Shown in pieces: positions 55,441 to 63,772 of a DNA stretch of 64,000 nucleotides. Under the pieces are notes generated by a model. It did no database searches and was not told where the DNA came from. It saw nothing but the letters and a program-made list of their open reading frames with translations. Each line of letters begins with the position of its first letter. Position 1 is the first letter of the stretch. The translations under genes and the position numbers were made by a program. Origin of the DNA: Actinorugispora endophytica. GTDB taxonomy: Bacteria; Actinomycetota; Actinomycetes; Streptosporangiales; Streptosporangiaceae. The stretch covers positions 411,938 through 475,937 of the forward strand of contig NZ_SNYN01000001.1 of NCBI RefSeq assembly GCF_004363075.1, in the 5' to 3' direction.

Positions 55441-56610
55441 GTGACGGAATCCTTCCCGGACCACACGTCCGGGCTTGAGTCACTGGTGGGTGAACTGGCG
55501 GGGCGGGGCGCTCTGGCGGACGCGGCGTGGAAAGACGCCTTCACCCGGGTGCCTCGTCACCTGTTCATCCCCTCTCTGGTGTGGGACAACGACGATGACG
55601 GGTGGCTGTCTCCGGTCACACGGGACGATCCCCGCTGGTGGCGCTGGATCTATGAGGATCGCCACATCGTCACACAGGTTGACGACGGGGCACCGTCGGG
55701 GGCGGACGGGCGCGGGCAGACGGCCACGAGTTCAGCGAGCCTGCCTCGCCTGGTCGCGCGCATGTTGGAAGAACTCTCGGTCGGTGACAACATGCGGGTG
55801 TTGGAGATCGGCACGGCCACGGGCTATAACACGGCGCTGTTGTCGGCGCGGCTGGGCTCGCGGAATGTGATCACGGTTGAGATCGATCCGGTCTTGGCCG
55901 AGCAGGGACGTGCGAATTTGGAACGCGCGGGCTGGTCGCCGACCGTGGTTGTGGGCGACGGTGTTGAGGGCGTGCCCGACTACGCGCCCTATGACCGGGT
56001 GTTGGCGACCGTGGCGGCCAAGAACGTGCCTTATGCGTGGGTGGAGCAGACTCGGCCCGGCGGGGTGATCGTGACCCCGTGGGGCAATGACTATCTCGGT
56101 CACCGATTGCTGCGTCTGGAGGTCGGGACCGATGGCACCGCGTCAGGGCGTGTGGTGGGTCTGGCGGCGTTCATGTGGCTTCGTGATCAGCGGGCGCGGG
56201 TGGGGCCGTGGCGAGACTTCGTGGTCGCCGATGAGGCGATGACCCGAACCCGGATGACTTTGGACCCCAACGCGGTGCTCGTCGAGGAGGACAGCGGCGC
56301 GCGGTTCGTGATCGGGGTGAACGTCCCGGATCTGTACTATGCCCTGTTTCGCGCACAAGACGACTCGGGAGAGTTCACGCTTTACCTGTATGACCGGCAC
56401 GGCTCCTCGGCGTTGGCCGAATACGAACCGGGTGCGGCTGATTACGAGATGCGTCACCACGGGCCGCGCAACCTGTGGGCAGAGGTCGAACACGCTTACC
56501 GGGCCTGGGAAGAGGCTGGATGTCCCGATCGTGACCGGCTCGGCGTCACCGTATCCCCTGCCGGTCAAACGGTCTGGCTCGATGTCCCGGGTAACCCGGT
56601 CGGAGCTTGA
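55441..56610 (+). CDS. Protein-L-isoaspartate O-methyltransferase homologue with C-terminal extension
   Basis: The 389-residue protein has the PIMT core at residues about 20-235: RHLFIPSLVW, TSSASLPRLVARMLEEL, SAM motif VLEIGTATGYN (120-130), VEIDPVLAEQGRANL and DRVLATVAAKNVPYAWVEQ. An about 155-residue extension is absent from repair-type PIMTs (about 210 residues). This long form is known from RiPP clusters, where it methylates a peptide Asp that then closes to aspartimide. Codon third positions include many T/A bases, unlike most of the window. No lanthionine or ATP-grasp enzyme is adjacent; a palindrome follows. Confidence 0.82.
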   Translation: MTESFPDHTSGLESLVGELAGRGALADAAWKDAFTRVPRHLFIPSLVWDNDDDGWLSPVTRDDPRWWRWIYEDRHIVTQVDDGAPSGADGRGQTATSSASLPRLVARMLEELSVGDNMRVLEIGTATGYNTALLSARLGSRNVITVEIDPVLAEQGRANLERAGWSPTVVVGDGVEGVPDYAPYDRVLATVAAKNVPYAWVEQTRPGGVIVTPWGNDYLGHRLLRLEVGTDGTASGRVVGLAAFMWLRDQRARVGPWRDFVVADEAMTRTRMTLDPNAVLVEEDSGARFVIGVNVPDLYYALFRAQDDSGEFTLYLYDRHGSSALAEYEPGAADYEMRHHGPRNLWAEVEHAYRAWEEAGCPDRDRLGVTVSPAGQTVWLDVPGNPVGA

Positions 56611-56748
56611 GCCCGACCGTTCGGAGATGTTGCGAGAGGCCTTCGCGCGGGTGAGCCTGCTCGCCTGGTGGTGTGGGGCCGGGTGGTCGGGAGCGTCGGG
56701 GAAGCCGTGAGCACGTCCCGGCTTCCGCTCGGTCGATACGTCAACCGG

Positions 56749-56829
56749 TTCCATGTCCTTGTCCTGGGCGATGGCCGCGACGAGGTCCACGGACTCCGAC
56801 AGGCTCAACGCGACTCTCTCAGCGTTCAC
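56749..56829 (-). pseudogene. C-terminal remnant of a DUF5753-type XRE regulator
   Basis: On the minus strand this codes ERVALSLSESVDLVAAIAQD, which aligns with the last residues of the intact XRE protein at 57138 (REIALGPEESVDFIAAIAKD) at about 12 of 20 positions. The remainder of the gene is absent, and the 5' side of the fragment ends 6 bp from the palindrome. It is a relic of a second regulator gene. Confidence 0.55.
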
Positions 56830-56835
56830 GCGGGT

Positions 56836-56906
56836 CCCGTCGATGATCTGGCGTCAGCGTTCTAAAAACCTGGTTCTTGGAACGCTGACGCCAGATCATC
56901 GACGGG
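56836..56906. repeat. Palindrome (GATC-ended family, copy 8)
   Basis: Perfect 27-bp arms (56836-56862 and 56880-56906, starting CCCGTCGATGATCTGGCG) have a 17-nt centre that itself contains AACCTGGTT. It lies between the convergent methyltransferase and DUF397 genes, and adjoins the regulator remnant. It shares CCCGTCGATGATCT with the copy at 54444. Confidence 0.88.
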
Positions 56907-56929
56907 GGTGGGCCGAAGGCCCTCCGTGG

Positions 56930-57127
56930 CTAGAGCCCGGCGCGCTTGACCGCGAGCAGGAACGCCGCCCACTCGGGAGCCGCGAACACCAGATGCCCGC
57001 CCCCCGGGTCCTTGGAGTCCCGCACCACGAAGGAAGAAGAAAGAGGGGCGCACTCGACGCAGTTGGCGTGCGGTCCGCTGTAGGAGCTCTTGCGCCACCT
57101 GCCGTGGTCACTCGCCGGCGCGTTCAT
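56930..57127 (-). CDS. DUF397 small protein
   Basis: The 65-residue DUF397 protein has the hallmarks WRKSSYSGPHANCVECAPL, VVRDSKDPGGGHLVFAAPEWAAFL. Such proteins are partners or inhibitors of the adjacent XRE/DUF5753 regulators in Streptomyces and relatives (Scr1/Sala-type pairs). It follows the XRE gene by 10 bp. Confidence 0.92.
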   Translation of the reverse strand: MNAPASDHGRWRKSSYSGPHANCVECAPLSSSFVVRDSKDPGGGHLVFAAPEWAAFLLAVKRAGL

Positions 57128-57137
57128 CTTCGCTCTC

Positions 57138-57968
57138 TCATTCCTGGCCGAGATCCTTGGCGATGGCGGCGATGAAGTCCACCGACTCCTCAGGACCCAA
57201 AGCGATCTCCCTCAGCCTAGCCATCTCTGTTTGGTAGAACGCGACCTGGTACCCCTCCTCCAGGAAGAAGCCCGAGATTCCATGATCCAGATAGACGATC
57301 GGGCTGTTCCTGGCGAAGGTGAGGATCTCCAGTGAACCGTCCAACCCGTTGTGTCCGCCGAGGGAGAAGGGCAGGACGCGGACGGTGACGTTGCCTCGTT
57401 CGGCCGTCTCGCAGATCTGCCGGAGTTGTCGGCTCATGAGCCGCGAGGAGACGATCGGACGCCGCAACGCCCCCTCGTCGATCGCGAACTCGACTTCTGG
57501 CGCGTTCTCTTTTCCGAGGACTGTTTGGCGCCCCATGCGAGCTACCACCCGGACTTCGATGTCACCTTCGGGGACATGGCACGCCTTCATCACGGCTCGG
57601 GTGTAGTCCGCCGTCTGGAGCAGACCCGGAAGCCACAGAGGTTCGAGGTTGAAGATCCGATCGGCTTCCGCTTCGAGTTCTATGAGGGTGTGCGACTCGC
57701 GGGAGAGGCCGCCGCGAACCTCTAACAGGCTGAGATCCTCTGTTTTCTCCACCCTCGCCAACAGGCGTTCGCGCTCGTGGCCGGTTACTCCGTAGACGGC
57801 GAGCAGGGACGCCGCATCCGTCGGGCTGATGCCTTGCTGTCCGTTCTCGATGCGGGAGATCTTCGACGACTGCCAGCCGAGCTTGTCCGCAGCGTTGCGC
57901 ATGCTGAGTTTCTTCTCCATGCGCAGCGCACGAAGCTCACGTCCCAGCCCTCGACTCGCAACACCCAT
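57138..57968 (-). CDS. XRE-family regulator with DUF5753 domain
   Basis: The 276-residue protein has an N-terminal helix-turn-helix (LGRELRALRMEKKLSMRNAADKLGWQSSKISRIENGQQGIS). A DUF5753 sensor-like domain follows (LWLPGLLQTADYTRAVM, EFAIDEGALRRPI, VRVLPFSLGGHNGLDGS). ATG 57968 is chosen because GGGAGGA lies 5 bp upstream. It forms an operon with DUF397. Targets are unknown; divergent position to the gene at 58154 suggests that gene. Confidence 0.93.
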   Translation of the reverse strand: MGVASRGLGRELRALRMEKKLSMRNAADKLGWQSSKISRIENGQQGISPTDAASLLAVYGVTGHERERLLARVEKTEDLSLLEVRGGLSRESHTLIELEAEADRIFNLEPLWLPGLLQTADYTRAVMKACHVPEGDIEVRVVARMGRQTVLGKENAPEVEFAIDEGALRRPIVSSRLMSRQLRQICETAERGNVTVRVLPFSLGGHNGLDGSLEILTFARNSPIVYLDHGISGFFLEEGYQVAFYQTEMARLREIALGPEESVDFIAAIAKDLGQE

Positions 57969-58153
57969 CAAGTCCTCCCTTGTTTCAAGAACGCCACGCA
58001 GAGCCTAGCGATGCGGAACTCCCGACTCCCTTGCCTTCCGCCAGAGCAGCGTTGCCAGGAAAATTTATTGCCCAGAGATCTAGCAGCAACATCGCAGCGC
58101 TGCTTTACTTGAAGCAACGAAATCAGCACTCTTCGTCTCCTGGGAGGACTGTG

Positions 58154-58513
58154 ATGTCTTCAACCATGCCCTCAGCCGCTCTGCGGCCACAGCCGGGCGA
58201 AGCCCGGCGGTTGTTGCTCGCCCGGCTTCAGGCCGAGATCCACGCGCTGGGCGGGACCGCGCTGGTCGCGCTCGGCGGGTCCGACAACCCCGTGCTCTAC
58301 ACCGTCCGCGACGGCCGCCGGGTGGCGGTGGTCGCGGTCCGGGTCGGCGACGCCTGGTGGTTCATCTGGGGCAGGCGCGACCAGGCGGCGGCCGAGCACC
58401 CCGACGCCGCCGCGCGCCGCCTCACCGGTCCCCGGCCCCACGCGCCCGCCGGTCTCCTCGCCCGCCGCCCCCAGCCGCGCGGCGCCCGCCGCTCCCTGAA
58501 GGCGGTGGCGTGA
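58154..58513 (+). CDS. Small protein of unknown function ahead of an anti-sigma-type ATPase
   Basis: The 119-residue protein starts at ATG 58154 with GGGAGG 7 bp upstream. The middle (LGGTALVALGGSDNPVLYTVRDGRRVAVVAVRVGDAWWFIWG) looks like a small beta-sheet domain, and the tail is Arg/Pro-rich and basic. I recognise no family. Its stop overlaps the ATPase start (GTGA), so the two are made together. Confidence 0.75.
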   Translation: MSSTMPSAALRPQPGEARRLLLARLQAEIHALGGTALVALGGSDNPVLYTVRDGRRVAVVAVRVGDAWWFIWGRRDQAAAEHPDAAARRLTGPRPHAPAGLLARRPQPRGARRSLKAVA

Positions 58514-58998
58514 GCGTGGACCCCGCCCCCGTCTCCCTGCTCAGCGACGGCCGGTCCTTCCCCGGCGCGGCCCCCCAGTGCCGCGAGGCCCGCTGGTGGA
58601 CGCGGGCACTGCTCCGGCCCTTCCCCGACATCGCCGACGCGGTGGAACTGGTGGCCGGCGAGTTCTTCGCCAACGCCGTCACGCACACCCGGTCCGGCCG
58701 CCCCGGCGGCCTGGTCTTCGTGAGCCTGGTGGCCCTGGTCGGCGGCGTCGTCCACCTGGAGGTCGTCGACCAGGGGCAGGCCCGCACCGAGGCCCGGGTC
58801 AAGCCCCCCGACCCCGACCGCCCCGGCGGCCGCGGCCTCTTCATCGCCGACGCGCTCTCCCACGCCTGGGGCCGCGTCCCCGCCGAGGGCGACCCCCTCC
58901 ACGGCGTCTTCGCCGCCGTCCCCGACGGCTACGACGGCCCCATGGTCACCTGGGCCGACTTCCGCACCAGGAGCGGCCCCGGACCGAACCCCCGCTGA
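58510..58998 (+). CDS. Anti-sigma-type HATPase (RsbW-like)
   Basis: The 162-residue ATPase has the N-box VAGEFFANAVTHTRSGRPGG, LEVVDQGQA and GGRGLFIADALSHAWG. It has no fused sensor or phosphatase. This short type is common in actinobacteria next to XRE/DUF397 genes and in partner-switching systems. GTG 58510 overlaps the upstream stop. The target sigma factor is not in the window. Confidence 0.85.
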   Translation: MSVDPAPVSLLSDGRSFPGAAPQCREARWWTRALLRPFPDIADAVELVAGEFFANAVTHTRSGRPGGLVFVSLVALVGGVVHLEVVDQGQARTEARVKPPDPDRPGGRGLFIADALSHAWGRVPAEGDPLHGVFAAVPDGYDGPMVTWADFRTRSGPGPNPR

Positions 58999-59073
58999 TC
59001 CCGAGCCCGAGCACCCCGCGCGGCGGCTGTCCCTTCCGCTTCGAGCGTCGCACCACAGCCGCCCCTCACCCGC

Positions 59074-59973
59074 TCAGAAGGCGTCGATCTCCGCCCGGGA
59101 CGGCATCGAGGTGCTCGCGCCGTGGCGCTGGACGGACAGGGCCGCCGCCTTCACCGCGAAGCGCAGGGCCGCCTCGGGGTCGCCGCCCTCGGCGCGGGCC
59201 ACCGCGAACGCGCCGCAGAAGGTGTCCCCGGCCGCGGTGGTGTCCACCACCGCGACCCGCACGGCCGGGACCCGGATCGGGTCCCCGCCCCGGCGGCCGT
59301 ACAGCACGCCGTCCCCGCCGAGCGTGACGACCGCCTCGGGCACCAGCTCCAGCAGCGCGGCCAGGGCGCGGTCGGGGTCCCGGTGGCCGGTGACCGCCGC
59401 CGCCTCGTGCTGGTTCGGCACGACCAGGTCCACGTTCTCCAGCAGCTCCGGCGGGAGCGGCCGGGCGGGCGCCGGGGTCAGCACCGTGGGCACGCCCGCC
59501 GCGCGCCCCGCGCGGGCCGCGGCGACGACGCCCTCCATCGGCAGCTCCAACTGGAGCAGCAGCGCGTCGCTGCCCTCGATCAGCGCGGCGTCCCCGTCCC
59601 GCAGGCCGGTGACGGCGTCGTTGGCGCCGGGGACGATGATGATGGAGTTGGCTCCGGCGCCGTCCACGACGATGTGCGCCACCCCCGAGGCCCCGGGCTC
59701 CATGCGCACGCCCGACACCTCGATGCCGTGGTCGACGAGGTTGGTGCGCAGCTGGGTGCCGAACGCGTCGTCGCCGACCGCGCCGAGGAAGGCGACGTCG
59801 GCGCCCGCCCTGGCCGCCGCGACCGCCTGGTTGGCGCCCTTGCCCCCGGGCACCTGCCGGAACTCCCGGCCCAGGACGGTCTCGCCGCTGGCGGGCGCGG
59901 TGTCCGCGTAGGCCACGAGGTCCATGTTGACACTGCCGAATACCGCGATCCGCGGCGCTGCTGCTCGGTTCAT
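59074..59973 (-). CDS. rbsK: Ribokinase
   Basis: The PfkB-family kinase (299 residues) has N-terminal VFGSVNMDLVAYAD, GGKGANQAVAAARAGADVAFLGAVGDDAFG, and the C-terminal catalytic DTTAAGDTFCGAF with the base Asp. It phosphorylates D-ribose at O5. No ribose transporter is adjacent. Length is typical. Confidence 0.93.
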   Translation of the reverse strand: MNRAAAPRIAVFGSVNMDLVAYADTAPASGETVLGREFRQVPGGKGANQAVAAARAGADVAFLGAVGDDAFGTQLRTNLVDHGIEVSGVRMEPGASGVAHIVVDGAGANSIIIVPGANDAVTGLRDGDAALIEGSDALLLQLELPMEGVVAAARAGRAAGVPTVLTPAPARPLPPELLENVDLVVPNQHEAAAVTGHRDPDRALAALLELVPEAVVTLGGDGVLYGRRGGDPIRVPAVRVAVVDTTAAGDTFCGAFAVARAEGGDPEAALRFAVKAAALSVQRHGASTSMPSRAEIDAF

Positions 59974-60018
59974 CCCAGGTACGTTACCCAGGTTCCCGGT
60001 CCCGCGCGCGGAGTGGTC

Positions 60019-60807
60019 TCAGCCGAGTTCCACGATGACGGGGGCGTGGTCCGACGCGCCCTTGCCCTTGCGCTCCTCGCGGTCGACCATCGCGCCGGTG
60101 ACGCGTTCGGACAGCTTCGGGGAGGCCATGACGAAGTCGATGCGCATGCCCTTGCGCTTGGGGAAGGACAGCGCCTTGTAGTCCCAGAAGGTGTACACGC
60201 CGGGGCCGGGGGTGTACGGGCGCGCGACGTCGGTGAAGCCGGCGTCGACCACCGCCTGGAAGGCGTCGCGCTCCGGTTTCGTGACGTGCGTGCTGCCCTC
60301 GAACGCGGCCATGTCCCACACGTCGTCGTCCTGGGGGGCGACGTTCCAGTCGCCGCACAGCGCGATCCGCGCCTCGGGGTCCTCCTTGAGCCAGCCCTCC
60401 CCCGCCGCGCGGAGCCGGTCCAGCCACTGGAGCTTGTACGCGTAGTGCGGGTCCTGGACGTCGCGGCCGTTGGGGACGTACAGGCTCCACACCCGGACCC
60501 CGCCGCAGACCGCCCCGATCGCGCGGGCCTCGGCCGCCGCGGGGTCCCCCCAGCCGGGCTGCCCGGGGAAGCCGACCCGGACGTCGTCGAGCCCGACCCG
60601 CGAGGCGATCGCGACCCCGTTCCACTGGGACAGCCCGTGGTGGGCGACCTCGTAGCCGAGGTCGGTGAAGACCGCCTCGGGGAACTGCTCGGCCTTGCAC
60701 TTCGTCTCCTGGATCGCGACGACGTCCACGTCGCTGCGCTCCAGCCAGGCGGCGACGCGCTCGCCGCGGGCCCGGACGCTGTTCACATTCCAAGTCGCCA
60801 ATCGCAC
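60019..60807 (-). CDS. xthA: Exodeoxyribonuclease III (AP endonuclease)
   Basis: The 262-residue EEP-family nuclease has MRLATWNVNSVRAR, IQETKCKAEQFP with the metal-binding Glu, NVAPQDDDVWD with ALCGDWN, TFWDYKA, RIDFVMAS and the terminal SDHAPVIVEL catalytic motif. It acts in base-excision repair. GTG 60807 is the start. It lies 45 bp upstream of rbsK on the same strand. Confidence 0.95.
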   Translation of the reverse strand: MRLATWNVNSVRARGERVAAWLERSDVDVVAIQETKCKAEQFPEAVFTDLGYEVAHHGLSQWNGVAIASRVGLDDVRVGFPGQPGWGDPAAAEARAIGAVCGGVRVWSLYVPNGRDVQDPHYAYKLQWLDRLRAAGEGWLKEDPEARIALCGDWNVAPQDDDVWDMAAFEGSTHVTKPERDAFQAVVDAGFTDVARPYTPGPGVYTFWDYKALSFPKRKGMRIDFVMASPKLSERVTGAMVDREERKGKGASDHAPVIVELG

Positions 60808-61297
60808 ACCGCAAGGCTAACGCCCCGGTGCGACGGCCCGACGCCGCGCCGTGCGCGGTTCCCGGGCACCGAGGCGGCCCTTGGCGCGGCCGTCCTCCGC
60901 ACCAAGGGCCGTGCACGACTCCCGGCACACGGTGGAGCTCGTAGTCGCTGTTGAGTTAGATGACCACACCCGGTCCACGGTTCACACGATTTTCCCGAAA
61001 TTCACTGCGTCACAAACAGGCAACGCAGGGCAAGGGATCCTTCCCCGACCGCCTTCCGGCGGCGGAGTCCAGGGTTCTCCCAGCCTCTGCCCGGCGGAAT
61101 CACAGGATCTGTCCGTTATATGGGGAGTCCGCCCCCGCCTCTCCCTTCGGCCGGTCCCCGGCCGCGCGGACGCGGGTCCGGCGGAGCACCCCGCGTCGGG
61201 CGGCGGCCGCGGCGCGGCCCCGGACGAGGCGCCGTCCCCCGTACCGGTGCGAACTACCATGGGCAGATGCCCCGACGCCTTCCCGCTAGGTGAACCG
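60808..61297. other. Divergent promoter region upstream of the OmpR-type pair
   Basis: These 490 bp contain no gene. TTCAC motifs at 60981 and 61001, with TTCCC between them, faintly recall 11-bp direct repeats bound by PhoP-type regulators. TTATAT near 61115 could be a -10 element. Both are weak suggestions. Confidence 0.4.
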
Positions 61298-62023
61298 ATG
61301 ACGGACGCAGAGACCACGCCGAGACCGCACGTGCTCGTGATCGACGACGAGCCCAACATCCGGGATCTGGTCCAGGCCGCGCTGCGCTTCCACGGGTTCG
61401 ACGTGAGCACCGCCGGGACCGGCGGTGAGGGGCTCTCCCTCGCCCGGGCCCGGCGGCCGGACCTGATCCTGCTGGACGTGCTGCTGCCCGACATCAGCGG
61501 CTTCGACGTCTGCCGCCGGCTCCGCGAGGAGGACGACGACGTCCCCGTCATCTACCTCACCGCCCGGGACACCCCCTCCGACACCGTCACCGGCCTCTCC
61601 CTCGGCGGCGACGACTACGTCACCAAGCCCTTCTCGGTCGAGGCCCTGATCGCCCGGGTGCGCGCCCTGCTGCGCCGCGCCAAGCGCGAGCCCGGCTCCG
61701 CCGCGCCCACGGCGGACGGGGTGCTCCGGGTCGCCGACCTGGAGCTGGACGAGCGGACCTGGACGGTGCGCCGCAGCGGCGTTCCCGTCGAGCTGTCCCC
61801 CACCGAGTTCCGGCTGCTCGCCTATCTGATGGGCAACGCCGGGCGGGTCCTGACCCGGGCCCAGCTCCTGGAGAACGTCTGGGGCTGGGACTACGCGGGA
61901 CAGTCCCAGATCGTGGAGACCTACGTCAGCTACCTGCGGCGCAAGCTGGACCCGTTCGGCCCCAACCTGATCCACACCCAGCGCGGGGTGGGCTACGCGC
62001 TGCGCGCCAAGGACGAGAAGTAG
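61298..62023 (+). CDS. OmpR/PhoB-type response regulator
   Basis: The 241-residue regulator has a receiver (DDEPN, phospho-acceptor Asp60 in LLLDVLLPDISG, KPFSVEALIARVRALLRR) and a winged-helix output (ELSPTEFRLLAYLMGNAGRVLTRAQLLENVWGWDYAGQSQIVETYVSYLRRKL). ATG 61298 gives a short leader before the receiver. The cognate kinase starts 8 bp downstream. Stimulus and regulon are not evident. Confidence 0.94.
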   Translation: MTDAETTPRPHVLVIDDEPNIRDLVQAALRFHGFDVSTAGTGGEGLSLARARRPDLILLDVLLPDISGFDVCRRLREEDDDVPVIYLTARDTPSDTVTGLSLGGDDYVTKPFSVEALIARVRALLRRAKREPGSAAPTADGVLRVADLELDERTWTVRRSGVPVELSPTEFRLLAYLMGNAGRVLTRAQLLENVWGWDYAGQSQIVETYVSYLRRKLDPFGPNLIHTQRGVGYALRAKDEK

Positions 62024-62031
62024 GGCCGCCG

Positions 62032-63426
62032 GTGCCCCCGGGAACGCTCCGCTCACGCCTGCTGGTCGGCCTGCTCATCGTGACGGGGGTCGGCCTGCTG
62101 GTGAGCTCGCTGGTCAGCGTCCTCACCCTGCGCGCCTTCATCAACGAGCGGCTCGAGGCCCAGCTGCTGCTCACCACCGAGCGGGCCATGGTCCGGCTGG
62201 ACAACGGGACGCCGCCGGTGGGCGTCGACGCGCCCAGTCCGTCGCCGTACTTCGTGATCCTGCTCAACCCCGAGACGGGCGAGGTCAACCAGATCTACGG
62301 CGACACCTTCCGCGAGGACGTGGTGCTGAACCGCATCGCCCGGCTCTCGCTGGAGGAGCTGCGCTCCCACGCCTCCTCCCAGGAGATCTTCGAGGTGGAC
62401 GTCCCCAACGGCACGGTGCCCCCGCACATGGTCACCGTCCGGGCCCGCCACGACGCGATCATGGTCAGCGGGGTGCCCACCGAGGAGCGCCAGGACTACC
62501 CGCGCCAGCTGATGACGGTGCAGATGATCACCGCGGTCCTGCTCCTGGGCGCGCTGATCCTGGCCGGGGGAAGGCTGATCGTGCGGGCGCTCGCCCCGCT
62601 GAACCGGATGGCGACCACCGCCGGGCGGATCAGCACCGGCTCGGACCTGGCCGACCGGATGCCCGACGCCGACCCCTACAGCGAGGTCGGACGGCTCGGG
62701 ATGGCGATCAACACGATGCTGGGGCGGCTGGAGAACGCCTTCAGGGCCAAGGCCGAGTCCGAGCGCCGGGTCCGCGACTTCGCCGCCGACGCCTCCCACG
62801 AGCTGCGGACCCCGCTCACCACGATCCGCGGCTACACCGAGCTGTACCGGCAGGGCGCGATCCCGCCGGAGGACCTGCCCGAGGCCATGGGCCGGGTGGA
62901 GGGCGAGGCCACCCGGATGTCCCAGCTGGTCGCGGAGCTGCTGGAGCTGGCCCGGCTGGACCGCACCGGGTCGCTCGAACTGGCCACCTGCGACCTGGCG
63001 ACGCTGGCCCGGGACATGGCCGGGGACGCCGCCGCGCTGGAACCGGACCGGAGCGTCACGCTGGACGTGCCCGACCGGCTCTTCTGGGAGGTCGACGAGA
63101 CGCGGTTCCGCCAGATCCTCGCGAACCTGCTGGCCAACGTCCGCGAGCACACCCCCGCGGACACACCGGTGACGATCCGGCTGCGCGCGCACGCCGACGA
63201 GGAGGCCGTCCTGGAGGTGATCGACGCGGGTCCGGGGATGCCCCCCGACGACGCGGCCCGCGCCTTCGACCGCTTCTACCGGGGCACCCGCTCCCCGGGC
63301 GCGGGCAGCGGCCTCGGGCTGTCCATCGTGCAGGCCATCGCCGCCGCCCACGGCGGCGCGGTCGCCATCGACTCCCGGCCCGGCGAGGGCGCCACCGTCA
63401 CCGTGCGCTTCCCGGCCCGGCACTGA
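62032..63426 (+). CDS. HAMP sensor histidine kinase
   Basis: The 464-residue kinase starts with a membrane span (LLVGLLIVTGVGLLVSSLVSVL). It has an extracytoplasmic domain (about residues 40-160), a second span (MITAVLLLGALILAGGRLIV), HAMP, HisKA with His256 (AADASHELRTPLTTIRGYTELY) and HATPase (ILANLLANVREHTP, DAGPGMPPDDA, GSGLGLSIVQAIAAAHGG). GTG 62032 is 8 bp after the regulator stop. This classic trans-membrane kinase pairs with the OmpR-type regulator. Confidence 0.94.
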   Translation: MPPGTLRSRLLVGLLIVTGVGLLVSSLVSVLTLRAFINERLEAQLLLTTERAMVRLDNGTPPVGVDAPSPSPYFVILLNPETGEVNQIYGDTFREDVVLNRIARLSLEELRSHASSQEIFEVDVPNGTVPPHMVTVRARHDAIMVSGVPTEERQDYPRQLMTVQMITAVLLLGALILAGGRLIVRALAPLNRMATTAGRISTGSDLADRMPDADPYSEVGRLGMAINTMLGRLENAFRAKAESERRVRDFAADASHELRTPLTTIRGYTELYRQGAIPPEDLPEAMGRVEGEATRMSQLVAELLELARLDRTGSLELATCDLATLARDMAGDAAALEPDRSVTLDVPDRLFWEVDETRFRQILANLLANVREHTPADTPVTIRLRAHADEEAVLEVIDAGPGMPPDDAARAFDRFYRGTRSPGAGSGLGLSIVQAIAAAHGGAVAIDSRPGEGATVTVRFPARH

Positions 63427-63482
63427 CCCGGGCGGGTCCGGCCTGCCCGGGAGCGGAGGGACGGGGCGGATAGATTGGGGGC

Positions 63483-63650
63483 ATGGACATCGCGATCGTC
63501 TGCCAGGACTGCCACGGCAGCGGCTACCGGGTCCGGGTCTACGGGTACGTGTCCGCCGACGACGACCACGCCGAGATGCTGGTCCCCCGTGACTGCGAAC
63601 CCTGCAACGGCTCCGGGCGGATCCTGACCTCCGGCTGGTCGGCGGGCTGA
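63483..63650 (+). CDS. Zinc-finger microprotein with two CxxCxGxG motifs
   Basis: A 55-codon gene, ATG 63483 to TGA 63650. It encodes CQDCHGSG near the N-terminus and CEPCNGSG about 30 residues later, half of the zinc-binding centre of DnaJ-type chaperones. The spacing lets the four Cys bind one zinc ion. The codon bias is normal for the window. It may be a free zinc-ribbon chaperone-like or RNA-binding peptide. Stand-alone DnaJ-finger small proteins occur in actinobacteria, with no function that I can state. Confidence 0.7.
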   Translation: MDIAIVCQDCHGSGYRVRVYGYVSADDDHAEMLVPRDCEPCNGSGRILTSGWSAG

Positions 63651-63772
63651 TCCCGTCCGGCTTCCGGGCCCCGGACTTGTCCAACCGGCGGAAGACTCAA
63701 TAGCCTTCGACGGGAACCCCCCTTCGCCGGCATCCCGGCACTCCCAGCCGTCCCTTGAGGAGGCGTCCCCCC

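Noticed and set aside
55037-55483. 148-codon minus-strand frame over the small precursor gene
   Set aside because: No ribosome site or family features, and it crosses the start of the methyltransferase gene.
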